NCBI GenBank assembly: GCA_910577085.1
Contig: CAJTLE010000055.1
Coordinates: 1-17,667 of the forward strand
Reading direction: 5' to 3'
Source: an uncultured Allobaculum sp.
GTDB lineage: Bacteria > Bacillota_I > Bacilli_A > Erysipelotrichales > Erysipelotrichaceae
Length of the DNA: 17,667 bases
Position numbers and translations under genes: made by a program. Shown piece after piece: positions 1 to 6,655 of the stretch (positions are counted from its first letter, which is position 1; each line of letters starts with the position of its first letter). A model generated the notes under the pieces. It saw only the letters and a program-made list of their open reading frames with translations, did no database searches and was not told the DNA's origin.

Positions 1-206
1 GTCTCAAAAAGGAGTCGATCTCTTCCGCTAAATTCAGTATATAGAATGTCCGACGGAAAAATAATAATTCTCAGCACCCCCAGTTACATGGGGAGTGGCA
101 GAGCCCGATCTATGGGAATTTTGGATGTTCAAGTCCAGACAAAAGCAAAGATAATGAATTAAAAATCGTCTCAGATTCTTCTCAAAAAATTGTAAGCAGT
201 GCTGCT
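1..206 (+). other. Probable decayed 5' end of the following gene
   Basis: No complete gene fits here. The frame of the next CDS is open back to codon 45, where it meets a TAG at 42-44, but it has no ATG, GTG or TTG before 207. In this frame a Cys codon at 126-128 is followed by Ser-Ser-Pro-Asp-Lys-Ser-Lys, the look of a mature lipoprotein N-terminus. A short hydrophobic run (Lys-Ile-Ile-Ile-Leu-Ser) is readable in frame 1 at about positions 58-75, starting from an ATG at 46. That frame stays open to a TAA at 160-162. A signal peptide in one frame and a lipid-attachment Cys in another suggests a frameshift or decay. This is inference. Confidence 0.35.
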
Positions 207-1295
207 ATGAATTCTTCGGCAACTAGTGATTCGTCTAATGCCTCTCAAATAAGCACTAACTATAGGCCTCAAGGAAAATTCTCTGCTGATGAGCTATTCA
301 TGTCTATACCACAAAACTCTGACACGTCCATACAGCCCAATTCCGTTAATAACGGCTGGTTTTTCTATCAAACTATAGATCCTACGATTTGTTGGTTATA
401 TCCAACAAAAGGATTGTATGGATGGGATTCCAAGAGTGAAGAACTCTATTTATTAAGTGAACGTAATCCTGAATCTAAGGAACGTGTTTGGGATTTTATT
501 GTTATGGATGGTGACCTTTATGAAAGCAGAATCTCTCAAGATGACAAGGGACTCATGAATAAGGTTTTTTGCAATGAAGAGTTACTGCTTGAAAGCTATG
601 TCACCGCACCTTCACAGGCGCTTGTGTTTTCAGTATTGAACAATAAGCTTTACGGAACATTAGAAAGACTCAGCGAAGAATCTCTTGCTTTAGATTTTAT
701 TGAGTTGAATCAAAACGATTATCAAATCATTTGGAGCAAAGAGCAGTCTCTGGAACAGAACACCCCTCTTCTTCTTAAAAGCCCATATTCACAATATGGG
801 ACGCAAAGAATAGTTTTTGAATATCAAGATGACTCTCAATTAAAACTGGTATTTTATGATGGAAGTCAAATTCTAGAAGTCCTTACAGATATTTATGCTC
901 ACCAATTAATCCCCTTGCAGTCAGGAACTTTGGTTTGCGAATTAGAAATTTCTCAAAAGGATATGCAATATAACACTAGCTATTGCTGGTATGAAGCCGG
1001 ATCAAACGAAAAAGTAGAACTTAAGGTTATTAATCCTCCAAATCAGCCAGATGGATACGGAGCAGAATACAAAGATAGCTATCTAGTCTCTGGGGGACCT
1101 GATGGAGTATTTAGAGCCTCAGTTGAAAGTGGAGTTTTGTCATTTGAACCGATTAGTAATATTCCAGCAGGGAAATATAATTTCTATAGTCTGGAAGGTG
1201 ATACTGAATCGTTAGTCATTATCAGGAACTCCATCGACGAGAATCAGCACTCTTATTTAGAGTATTCGGCCTATTCAATTGATGAGAATGAGTAA
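207..1295 (+). CDS. Predicted extracellular protein of unknown function (possibly a 5'-damaged lipoprotein)
   Basis: I do not recognise the family. The 362-residue product starts with a Ser/Thr/Asn-rich linker (about residues 1-20). The rest is rich in short aromatic and acidic strands with recurring patterns such as LYGW, LYLLSE and GDLYES, as in secreted beta-propeller-like proteins that read as repeated beta hairpins. No catalytic motif or membrane segment is visible. The ATG at 207 has no Shine-Dalgarno sequence, and the open frame continues upstream to codon 45. The biological start therefore probably lay further upstream and the gene may be a 5'-broken lipoprotein. It stands alone, and a long hairpin with a T-tract lies downstream at 1493-1563. 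The existence of a coding stretch is well supported by length and codon pattern; function and start are not. Confidence 0.6.
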   Translation: MNSSATSDSSNASQISTNYRPQGKFSADELFMSIPQNSDTSIQPNSVNNGWFFYQTIDPTICWLYPTKGLYGWDSKSEELYLLSERNPESKERVWDFIVMDGDLYESRISQDDKGLMNKVFCNEELLLESYVTAPSQALVFSVLNNKLYGTLERLSEESLALDFIELNQNDYQIIWSKEQSLEQNTPLLLKSPYSQYGTQRIVFEYQDDSQLKLVFYDGSQILEVLTDIYAHQLIPLQSGTLVCELEISQKDMQYNTSYCWYEAGSNEKVELKVINPPNQPDGYGAEYKDSYLVSGGPDGVFRASVESGVLSFEPISNIPAGKYNFYSLEGDTESLVIIRNSIDENQHSYLEYSAYSIDENE

Positions 1296-1492
1296 ATTAA
1301 GTTCACTATAAAAGATTCTTACGATACGTAATGAGGGTTCTTATTTTTAAAATCCTCTATACCGCCCACCATAAACAAAGCGTATCAGAATCTGAAGAAA
1401 CACTACGTGTAACTCCCCCTTATAAAAGAGCTAATAGAACAGTATGTAAGACGTATCTTGTTATTTGTGATTATCTAAACAAATTCAAACAA

Positions 1493-1563
1493 AACCCGGA
1501 ATTCATATTGGCATCATGTTCAAACCTTTACTTTTGGTGCTGAATTTCGGGTTCCATTTTTTT
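1493..1563 (+). terminator. Long-loop intrinsic terminator
   Basis: AACCCGGAATTCA (1493-1505) pairs with TGAATTTCGGGTT (1541-1553) over 13 bp with one G-U pair, followed by CCATTTTTTT. The 35-nt loop is unusually large for a terminator. The rest of the 284-nt gap from 1296 holds only an unconvincing 70-codon ORF without a ribosome binding site. Confidence 0.6.
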
Positions 1564-1579
1564 AGGAACTGAATAATAG

Positions 1580-2932
1580 ATGCGTCAGAAAAATAACTTT
1601 TGTCTGCCGCATCTTGATTTTGAAAGTGAAAACAATATGGATCAATTAGAAACAAAGAAGAGTATGCATGCCCAGCCAATTACTGAGGCGGTTTTTATAG
1701 AATTTGCCAGCAGCCATCCGCTTAACAGTATCTGGCAGAGCCCGATGATGAGCCATATGCAAGAAAGCAAAGGGAAAAAGGTTTTGTATCTTGGCGTTTT
1801 TGAAGGCTCTGAATTAATCGGTGCCTCAAGCGTGGTTCTGGAACCAGCCCACTTTGGTAAGTACCATGCCCGGACAATGAGGGGACCGCTTCTCAATTAT
1901 GAAGATCCAGGCGAAAGGATTGCAGCTCAGTTAAACGCAATCACAAAATATTTGAAAAAAGAAAAGGTTCTGTACTGGACAGCTGATCCTTATTGCATTT
2001 ACAGCAGACGTGATTTAGACGGCAAAATCAATCCGGAATTTGAAGTCCGAACAGATTTACTGGAAGCATTCAGGATGAGTGGAGGACTTCACAGTGGCTT
2101 CTCAACAGGAATCGATAACAGTCACGAACCGCGATGGATGTACATTGTCCCTTTAAAAAGTTCAAAAGAACAAATCCTGCACTCTTTTGAAAGGAAGTGC
2201 CAGAGAAGTATTTTAAGAGCCGAAGAAAATGATGTAACAGTCAGAGAAGTCAATCAATCGGAATTGTACCTTGTGCATGAGCTTTTGAACCAGGCAGCCA
2301 AAAAACACAATTTTCAATGGCGCGAAGCCAGTTACAACGAAAACTTGTGGGAAGCGTTCCATCCGTCCGGAGCTGTAAAATTCCTGGTTGCCGAAGTCAA
2401 TCTGGATCAATTCACCTCTAAAATGGAAGCTTTGATTGCGGAAAATAGACAGAAACTGTCCAAAGTCGAGAAGCGGATTCAACAAGTGCCATCAAAAAAG
2501 ATGGAAAACAGGAGACAGACACTCAATGAAATCATCACAAGCCAGAATAAACGTTTAGATGAAGTATTGAAATATAAAACACAGGGCAAAACGCTGCCCC
2601 TGGCAGCAGGAATATTTTTCATCTATGGAAATGAAGTGATCTGTTTGATGAGCGGATATGACGAACAATATGCCGATTTTTGTGGCCCTTATGCCATGCA
2701 CTGGGAAATGATTCAGTACTGTCTGAATCATGGATTAAATCGCTACAATTTATACGGGATCTCAGGTGATTTTTCTTCCTCCGCGATTGACCGTGGAGTA
2801 TATGATTTCAAGCGGGGATTTAATGGCGAAGTCTGGGAACTCATGGGAGAATTTCAATTTCCGGTCGACAGAACACTATACAAAGCATTCAAATATCTGA
2901 AAGCGGTGAAAACGAAACTCAAATCTTTTTAA
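1580..2932 (+). CDS. FemABX-family peptidoglycan bridge aminoacyltransferase
   Basis: Predicted to transfer an amino acid from aminoacyl-tRNA to the stem peptide of lipid II at the inner face of the membrane, building the interpeptide bridge. Two GNAT-like halves are recognisable. The N-terminal half begins around FASSHPLNSIWQSPMM (residues 42-57). The second half has FERKCQRSILRAEENDVTV (203-221) and ends with the typical YNLYGISGDF (389-398) and VYDFKRGFNGEVWELMGEF (407-424). Between them lies a charged helical hairpin, about residues 280-333, matching the antiparallel coiled-coil arm of FemA and FemX proteins. Length (about 430-450) is normal for the family. The start is uncertain: ATG 1580 has a weak AGGA about 11 nt upstream, ATG 1637 (MDQLETK) has a weak GAAAGTG, and ATG 1664 fits the family N-terminus best. 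The amino acid added cannot be read from sequence. The gene stands alone. Confidence 0.88.
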   Translation: MRQKNNFCLPHLDFESENNMDQLETKKSMHAQPITEAVFIEFASSHPLNSIWQSPMMSHMQESKGKKVLYLGVFEGSELIGASSVVLEPAHFGKYHARTMRGPLLNYEDPGERIAAQLNAITKYLKKEKVLYWTADPYCIYSRRDLDGKINPEFEVRTDLLEAFRMSGGLHSGFSTGIDNSHEPRWMYIVPLKSSKEQILHSFERKCQRSILRAEENDVTVREVNQSELYLVHELLNQAAKKHNFQWREASYNENLWEAFHPSGAVKFLVAEVNLDQFTSKMEALIAENRQKLSKVEKRIQQVPSKKMENRRQTLNEIITSQNKRLDEVLKYKTQGKTLPLAAGIFFIYGNEVICLMSGYDEQYADFCGPYAMHWEMIQYCLNHGLNRYNLYGISGDFSSSAIDRGVYDFKRGFNGEVWELMGEFQFPVDRTLYKAFKYLKAVKTKLKSF

Positions 2933-3197
2933 CAAACCAGACCGAAAACGATCGAGAAATGAAAGTGAAGAGCACCGATGTTGAACGAGTCAAGTTCAGG
3001 CAGACTGATTTTGAATGCAGAACAAATCCAAAGCGGCAGTCTGACTCTGAACAAACATACTCTTTATATCGCATCGCATCTACCTGAAGGATTGCGATGA
3101 TAAAGGAATATCGAGACTATGCTTGAATACCATACTGATCTGGCTTGAAATGAAGTATTAATGCCAGAAATAATCAATAAAATATGAGGGGATCAAA
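2933..3197. other. Intergenic region with two hairpins, no gene
   Basis: No ORF of interest. CAGACTG (3001-3007) pairs with CAGTCTG (3037-3043), flanked by TTCAG (2995-2999) and CTGAA (3047-3051). A second hairpin pairs TATC plus ATCGCA (3067-3070, 3073-3078) with TGCGAT plus GATA (3093-3102), leaving a two-base bulge. Neither has a T-tract, so neither is a standard terminator. They could be leader structures of the following gene, but I see no clear promoter. Confidence 0.4.
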
Positions 3198-4214
3198 ATG
3201 AAAATAAAAAATCACTTTATGGCTATTGCGGCAGGATTCACCTGCCTGTCCCTGTTGGGAGCAGTTCCAGCTGCGGCCCAGGACCATGATGAAGCCACTC
3301 AGAATATCTACCGTCTGTACAACCGGAATACAGGCGAACATCTTTATACGGCTGCTGCCGAAGAAAAAAATGCATTAATAAAAGCCGGATGGTCCTATGA
3401 AGGAATCGGCTGGGTCGGATTAACAACCGGCGATGGAGTTTATCGTCTGTACAATCCAAATGCAAAAGGCGGCGATCATTACTACACCGTCAATACCAAA
3501 GAAGCCGATGGCTTATGCAAGCTGGGATGGATTCTCGAAAATGATGGCCAGCCTGTCTTCATGTCCGGCGGCGATATCGATCTTTATGTCGCCTACAATC
3601 CCAATGCAAATTCTGGGGCTCATAACTACACCACCGACCGGAACGAGCAGGAGTCTTTGCTTCATGCTGGATGGCTGTATGACCAGGTTGCCTGGAAAGT
3701 GGCCGGCATGGGATCTGCACTGACTGATCCTGCCGTCTTCTATGAAATCGCTGGAAGCACATTCGGGAATAACGTTTACGGTTTTGCGGGAGGCCCGGGC
3801 GTTACAATGGTCATCAACAGTGACGGAACATTCAGCGAAACCAATGAAAGGATAGCCGACCAGGGCGGCTCGGAGCTTTCCAGATTTACCGGCCAGCTCT
3901 CTATGCCTGAAAAAATCGACGAATATACCTGGAAAGTATCGGTTGTCTCGACCAGCATGACTCAGCCGGCGGGCACAACGATTTCTGAGGACGGAAGCAC
4001 AAAACAGGTCGTGGACCCGTTTGCGGGATTCTATGGGTCTTCGGAATTTTACATTGCTTCTCCAGAGAAACCATTTGAAGACTATCCGGAATACTTCCAG
4101 ATGCATGCCAATATCATGCCAGACGCTTTCAAAAACAACTTTGGCGGATCCTATATTCTTTACAGTGCAGATGGGACAACCTGCCTTGGCGTGATGAATC
4201 CAGACTGGAATTAG
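3198..4214 (+). CDS. Secreted protein with three DUF5648-type repeats
   Basis: The 338-residue product has a classical signal peptide: MKIKNH, a hydrophobic core to about residue 22, and an Ala-rich AAAQD cleavage region near 26-29. Three repeats of the DUF5648 type follow at about 38-72, 81-121 and 129-168. Each has a YRLYNPN-like start, a GEHLYT/GDHYYT/GAHNYT core and a KAGW/KLGW/HAGW end. Such repeats occur in secreted and cell-wall proteins of Firmicutes and actinobacteria, often beside hydrolase or binding domains; their ligand is not established. The C-terminal part (about 175-338) is a separate beta-rich domain of unknown function, with strands around NSDGTFSETNE and RFTGQLSMPEKIDEYTWKV that suggest a lipocalin-like barrel (weak inference). 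I see no LPXTG anchor. The start is supported by GAGGGG about 7 nt upstream of the ATG. Confidence 0.82.
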   Translation: MKIKNHFMAIAAGFTCLSLLGAVPAAAQDHDEATQNIYRLYNRNTGEHLYTAAAEEKNALIKAGWSYEGIGWVGLTTGDGVYRLYNPNAKGGDHYYTVNTKEADGLCKLGWILENDGQPVFMSGGDIDLYVAYNPNANSGAHNYTTDRNEQESLLHAGWLYDQVAWKVAGMGSALTDPAVFYEIAGSTFGNNVYGFAGGPGVTMVINSDGTFSETNERIADQGGSELSRFTGQLSMPEKIDEYTWKVSVVSTSMTQPAGTTISEDGSTKQVVDPFAGFYGSSEFYIASPEKPFEDYPEYFQMHANIMPDAFKNNFGGSYILYSADGTTCLGVMNPDWN

Positions 4215-4267
4215 ACCGAGACAGACTGTTTGTGTTCAGCTTTAAAGCCTACCTGATCCATCCCGAA

Positions 4268-4309
4268 AAGCCTTCTGAGATGAGCAGGCACGAAAGGCTT
4301 GTTTTTTTC
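4268..4309 (+). terminator. First of two tandem terminators after the DUF5648 gene
   Basis: AAGCCTT (4268-4274) pairs with AAGGCTT (4294-4300), followed by GTTTTTTTC. The loop is 19 nt. Confidence 0.6.
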
Positions 4310-4330
4310 AATACTTGTTCACCTGAGTAC

Positions 4331-4362
4331 GGCTGGAAACCACTGGATTTCCGGCCGTTTTT
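4331..4362 (+). terminator. Second tandem terminator
   Basis: GGCTGGAAA (4331-4339) pairs with TTTCCGGCC (4348-4356) over 9 bp with one G-U pair and an 8-nt loop, followed by GTTTTT. This is a stronger structure than the one before it. Confidence 0.75.
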
Positions 4363-4505
4363 ATGTGGACACATTGCTTCGCCAAGGTGATACGCCAGGA
4401 GGGGCAGTTCGCATCGCAGATATTTAAAGCGTATATGAATGCCTGCAGTGGAAGAAGTTCAGGTATTCAGAAATCCAAAGAAAAGAGCAGCAGCTTACAA
4501 AACTG

Positions 4506-4540
4506 TCAAACGAAAGAAATCCCAGAGAAGTTCTCTGGGA
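4506..4540 (-). terminator. Probable terminator of the minus-strand hydrolase gene
   Basis: TCCCAGAG (4520-4527) and CTCTGGGA (4533-4540) form an 8-bp stem with a 5-nt loop. Read on the minus strand it lies about 30 nt past the hydrolase stop codon and is followed by a T-rich run (ATTTCTTTCGTTT). The T-tract is broken, so efficiency may be moderate. Confidence 0.5.
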
Positions 4541-4571
4541 AAAGTCGAAAAACAGAGTGCCAAACGATCCT

Positions 4572-5492
4572 CTATTGATCCGTTTCCTTGTCGTCCTGAG
4601 CAGACGAGGGAATGCTGCGGGTCGAAAGTTTGCGCAAAGCCTGGAAGGAAGCCCGTTCGGTCTTTTTCGCTTTTGGTTTTTGAGCCAGGCTGTCTCTGCT
4701 GGTTTCTTTTGATGAGAGGTCAGAAGATGGCCTGGCCGGTTCTTGCTGCATGGCGGGCTGGGCTTTTGGTCTGGCCGCTTTTTCTTTTGAGGCTGGATTG
4801 TAAATCTGTGGCTTGATTTCCCCACGAAAATAATCGCGGATGATCGGGAAAGCTAAAGATTCATAAGCTCCGTCATATAAGAAACGATGATGGGCGCTTT
4901 CGAGAAAGACGAGATACTTGTTTGGATTTTCGATCTGCTCAAACATGCGACGGCTGGATTTGAAGGAAATGACTTCATCGGCCGTTCCATGAAGCATCAG
5001 GATCGGACAGTCAACCTGCAGAATGGATCCTCGATAGCGGGAAACCACATTTAAAAACGCTTTGGTCTGATCGGAACTCATCGATCGGGGATCCTTGTTG
5101 TCGCCAGAAGACATCACTTTGCCTCTGGCTGCTTTCTGGATCTTATTGAAGTCAATCGGATAGAAAGCAGGAGCTGCCAGCAGCAAATCTTCTACCGGGT
5201 AGACGGAAGCCAGATAACTGGCCACAACTCCGCCCATGGAAAAACCGAGCAGATGAATCCTGCGTTTTTCATCGACCGCTTTGCGCAGTCTTGCTTCACA
5301 GCGCAAAATCCAGCTGCGAAAATCGGTGTCGGAAAGATCTTCCGGGTCGTAGTAGGAAAACGTCCAGACTTCAAAGCCCTGTTTTTCGAGATAGCTGGCC
5401 AGGGGATCCATCTCGTGTTCGGTTTTGCGGCCGAAGCCGTGGATCGTAATGACCAGGTCTTTTTTATGAAATTTTGGAAATTGGAATCGCAT
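4572..5492 (-). CDS. Alpha/beta hydrolase (carboxylesterase/lipase-like) with a disordered C-terminal tail
   Basis: A serine hydrolase of the alpha/beta fold, probably cytoplasmic because no signal peptide is seen. An HGFG oxyanion-loop motif is at residues 18-21. The nucleophile elbow GFSMGG (83-88) places the catalytic Ser at 85. Asp172 in LMLHGTADEVI and His201 or His202 in ESAHHRF complete a plausible triad. The layout resembles bacterial monoacylglycerol lipase and carboxylesterase families; substrate unknown. The catalytic fold ends near residue 228. The last 75 or so residues are Lys/Ser/Pro/Ala-rich, low in hydrophobics and probably disordered, an unusual addition for this family. The start at 5492 has AAAGGA only 3 nt upstream, a short spacing. 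The gene is transcribed away from 6098-6418 and convergently with 3198-4214. Confidence 0.85.
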   Translation of the reverse strand: MRFQFPKFHKKDLVITIHGFGRKTEHEMDPLASYLEKQGFEVWTFSYYDPEDLSDTDFRSWILRCEARLRKAVDEKRRIHLLGFSMGGVVASYLASVYPVEDLLLAAPAFYPIDFNKIQKAARGKVMSSGDNKDPRSMSSDQTKAFLNVVSRYRGSILQVDCPILMLHGTADEVISFKSSRRMFEQIENPNKYLVFLESAHHRFLYDGAYESLAFPIIRDYFRGEIKPQIYNPASKEKAARPKAQPAMQQEPARPSSDLSSKETSRDSLAQKPKAKKTERASFQALRKLSTRSIPSSAQDDKETDQ

Positions 5493-5680
5493 ATATCCTT
5501 TATATCATTTTAACGGCTAAATATTCCTGAAACGATTCTTATCATTCTCTTAATATTCCTTCGAAAAATTCACTCTTAAAGGGCAGAAAAACGATCAGAA
5601 AGAGAGAAAACTGAGAGGAGTCGGAAAGTGCGGAAAATCGGCGAATAAAAACGGACTCATAACTATCCGGTCGTGAGAAT

Positions 5681-5708
5681 TTGTATCGGTTGAAAGTTAT
5701 GATATAAA
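5681..5708 (+). promoter_or_regulatory. Candidate extended -10 promoter
   Basis: TTGTAT (5681-5686), a 16-nt spacer, then TATAAA (5703-5708) preceded by TGA, which makes an extended -10. It points toward the gene at 6098 but would leave a leader of about 385 nt. Confidence 0.4.
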
Positions 5709-5951
5709 GAACAGTTTAAAATTTAATAAATCGAGAATATGTAGATAAAAACAACAGACAAAAGCACATTTTGGGCAAAGAGAGAATCCCACCTTTATTC
5801 CACACCTATGCAAAAATGCATACCCAGTAAAAAGAGAATATAGGAATTTAACCTTAAATAACACAGATATCATCTAATAAGGTTGATATTCCTCATACCT
5901 ACAGCATACTTATGAAGTTTTAATTTGCGAAAAAGGGATCTTAACAAAAAC

Positions 5952-5965
5952 TTTACTCGAGTAAA
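5952..5965. promoter_or_regulatory. Perfect 14-bp palindrome, possible operator
   Basis: TTTACTCGAGTAAA equals its own reverse complement. It lies about 130 nt upstream of the small gene at 6098, so a dimeric repressor could bind there. The regulator is unknown. Confidence 0.35.
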
Positions 5966-6097
5966 ATTTTTAGTGTATCTGCCTTTTACTGTAGAGAACC
6001 TGTTTGCTAAACTTTAATCGTCAAAGGGAACAGAACTCAAATTGAGTTGTTCCAGGGGACACCAGGGAAAATATTTGAAAGGTAGAGGTAGACAATC

Positions 6098-6418
6098 ATG
6101 ACAAAGGAACAGGAAAGAATCAAATTATATCATTTAAACAAATCCAACCGGCGCATCCGCTCCAAGATGATGAGAACGCTGAAACTGACCGGTGAGGGCG
6201 AATACGACACCGCCAGCAGACTTCTCAACGAAACAAGAAGAGAATTTGATCAGATGCGTCTGGAGAATGCAGAGCTGCTCGATAATTCTTCAACAGAAGG
6301 AAGTCAGGACGTAGAATCCAATTTTGGTTTCACGGAAGTTTTCCATGATTCCATCATGATGGCGAACCGCCTGCACTCCAAAAACTGCTCTGCAATTAAA
6401 TTTCACATCTATAATTAA
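6098..6418 (+). CDS. Small helical protein resembling PTS lactose/cellobiose-type IIA, phospho-His absent
   Basis: The 106-residue soluble protein is predicted to be mostly helical. Its pattern follows the PTS EIIA lactose/cellobiose family: a first helix with Asn-Arg-Arg and Met-Met (17-30), then GEYDTASRLLNE (34-45, family pattern GDFEEAEELLEEA), a charged helix ending MRLENAELL (53-61), and a last helix TEVFHDSIMMANRL (79-92) that lines up with the family's VHAQDHLMTA motif. In that alignment the phosphorylated His falls on Val81, and the only nearby His is at 83, two positions off. If the match holds, it cannot accept phosphate in the usual way and may be regulatory. The alignment is by eye. 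AGGTAGAGGTAG lies just upstream as a weak ribosome binding site. No other PTS gene is in the window. Confidence 0.6.
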   Translation: MTKEQERIKLYHLNKSNRRIRSKMMRTLKLTGEGEYDTASRLLNETRREFDQMRLENAELLDNSSTEGSQDVESNFGFTEVFHDSIMMANRLHSKNCSAIKFHIYN

Positions 6419-6440
6419 CCGTACACAAGCAAAGCGTAAA

Positions 6441-6475
6441 AGCCAGATTTCATTTCTTTAAAAATGAAAAAGGCT
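6441..6475 (+). other. Hairpin downstream of the IIA-like gene
   Basis: AGCC (6441-6444) with GGCT (6472-6475) encloses TTTCATTT (6448-6455) paired with AAATGAAA (6462-6469). The tail (GAATCCGTTTCATTCTTTT) is only partly T-rich. It could be a weak terminator for 6098-6418 or the first element of a structured RNA. Confidence 0.4.
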
Positions 6476-6497
6476 GAATCCGTTTCATTCTTTTCTG

Positions 6498-6655
6498 GAT
6501 TGTCATGGTGATCGCAATCTTTGAATCTGCGTGCGAACTTGGTTTTTCAGCATGGGCGATGAAAAACCTTGGCAGATCAAGGCGTAACTTTTACCAGTCA
6601 GGCAATGGAAATCTGCTGCCGAAGGACTCTGACACAAGGAGTTCTTCTTTTTTTT
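6498..6655 (+). ncRNA. Candidate structured small RNA ending in an intrinsic terminator
   Basis: Successive hairpins are GATTG/CAATC (6498-6502, 6515-6519), GGTTTTTCA/TGAAAAACC (6541-6549, 6560-6568), CCTTG/CAAGG (6567-6571, 6578-6582, sharing bases with the previous one) and the terminator at 6621-6655. No protein with a ribosome binding site explains that terminator. Boundaries are approximate and no promoter was identified. It could also be a long 3' UTR of 6098-6418. Confidence 0.35.
6621..6655 (+). terminator. Strong intrinsic terminator without an obvious gene
   Basis: GAAGGACTC (6621-6629) pairs with GAGTTCTTC (6639-6647) over 9 bp with one G-U pair and a 9-nt loop, followed directly by eight T residues. 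Confidence 0.7.

Larger units (their letters stand above)
5493..6097. other. 605-nt AT-rich divergent intergenic region
   Basis: No ORF longer than about 12 codons with a ribosome binding site was found. The region holds a candidate promoter (5681-5708), a TATGCA-AAAA-TGCATA hairpin (5807-5822), another possible promoter (TTGATA 5883-5888, CATACT 5905-5910) and a perfect 14-bp palindrome (5952-5965). The length suggests regulation of the small gene at 6098, or an unannotated RNA. Confidence 0.5.

Noticed and set aside
1331..1543. 70-codon ORF before the FemABX gene
   Set aside because: No ribosome binding site, no recognisable content, and it overlaps the long-loop terminator.
4439..4816. 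125-codon plus-strand ORF opposite the hydrolase tail
   Set aside because: Antisense shadow of the hydrolase 3' end; Cys/Trp-rich and without a ribosome binding site.
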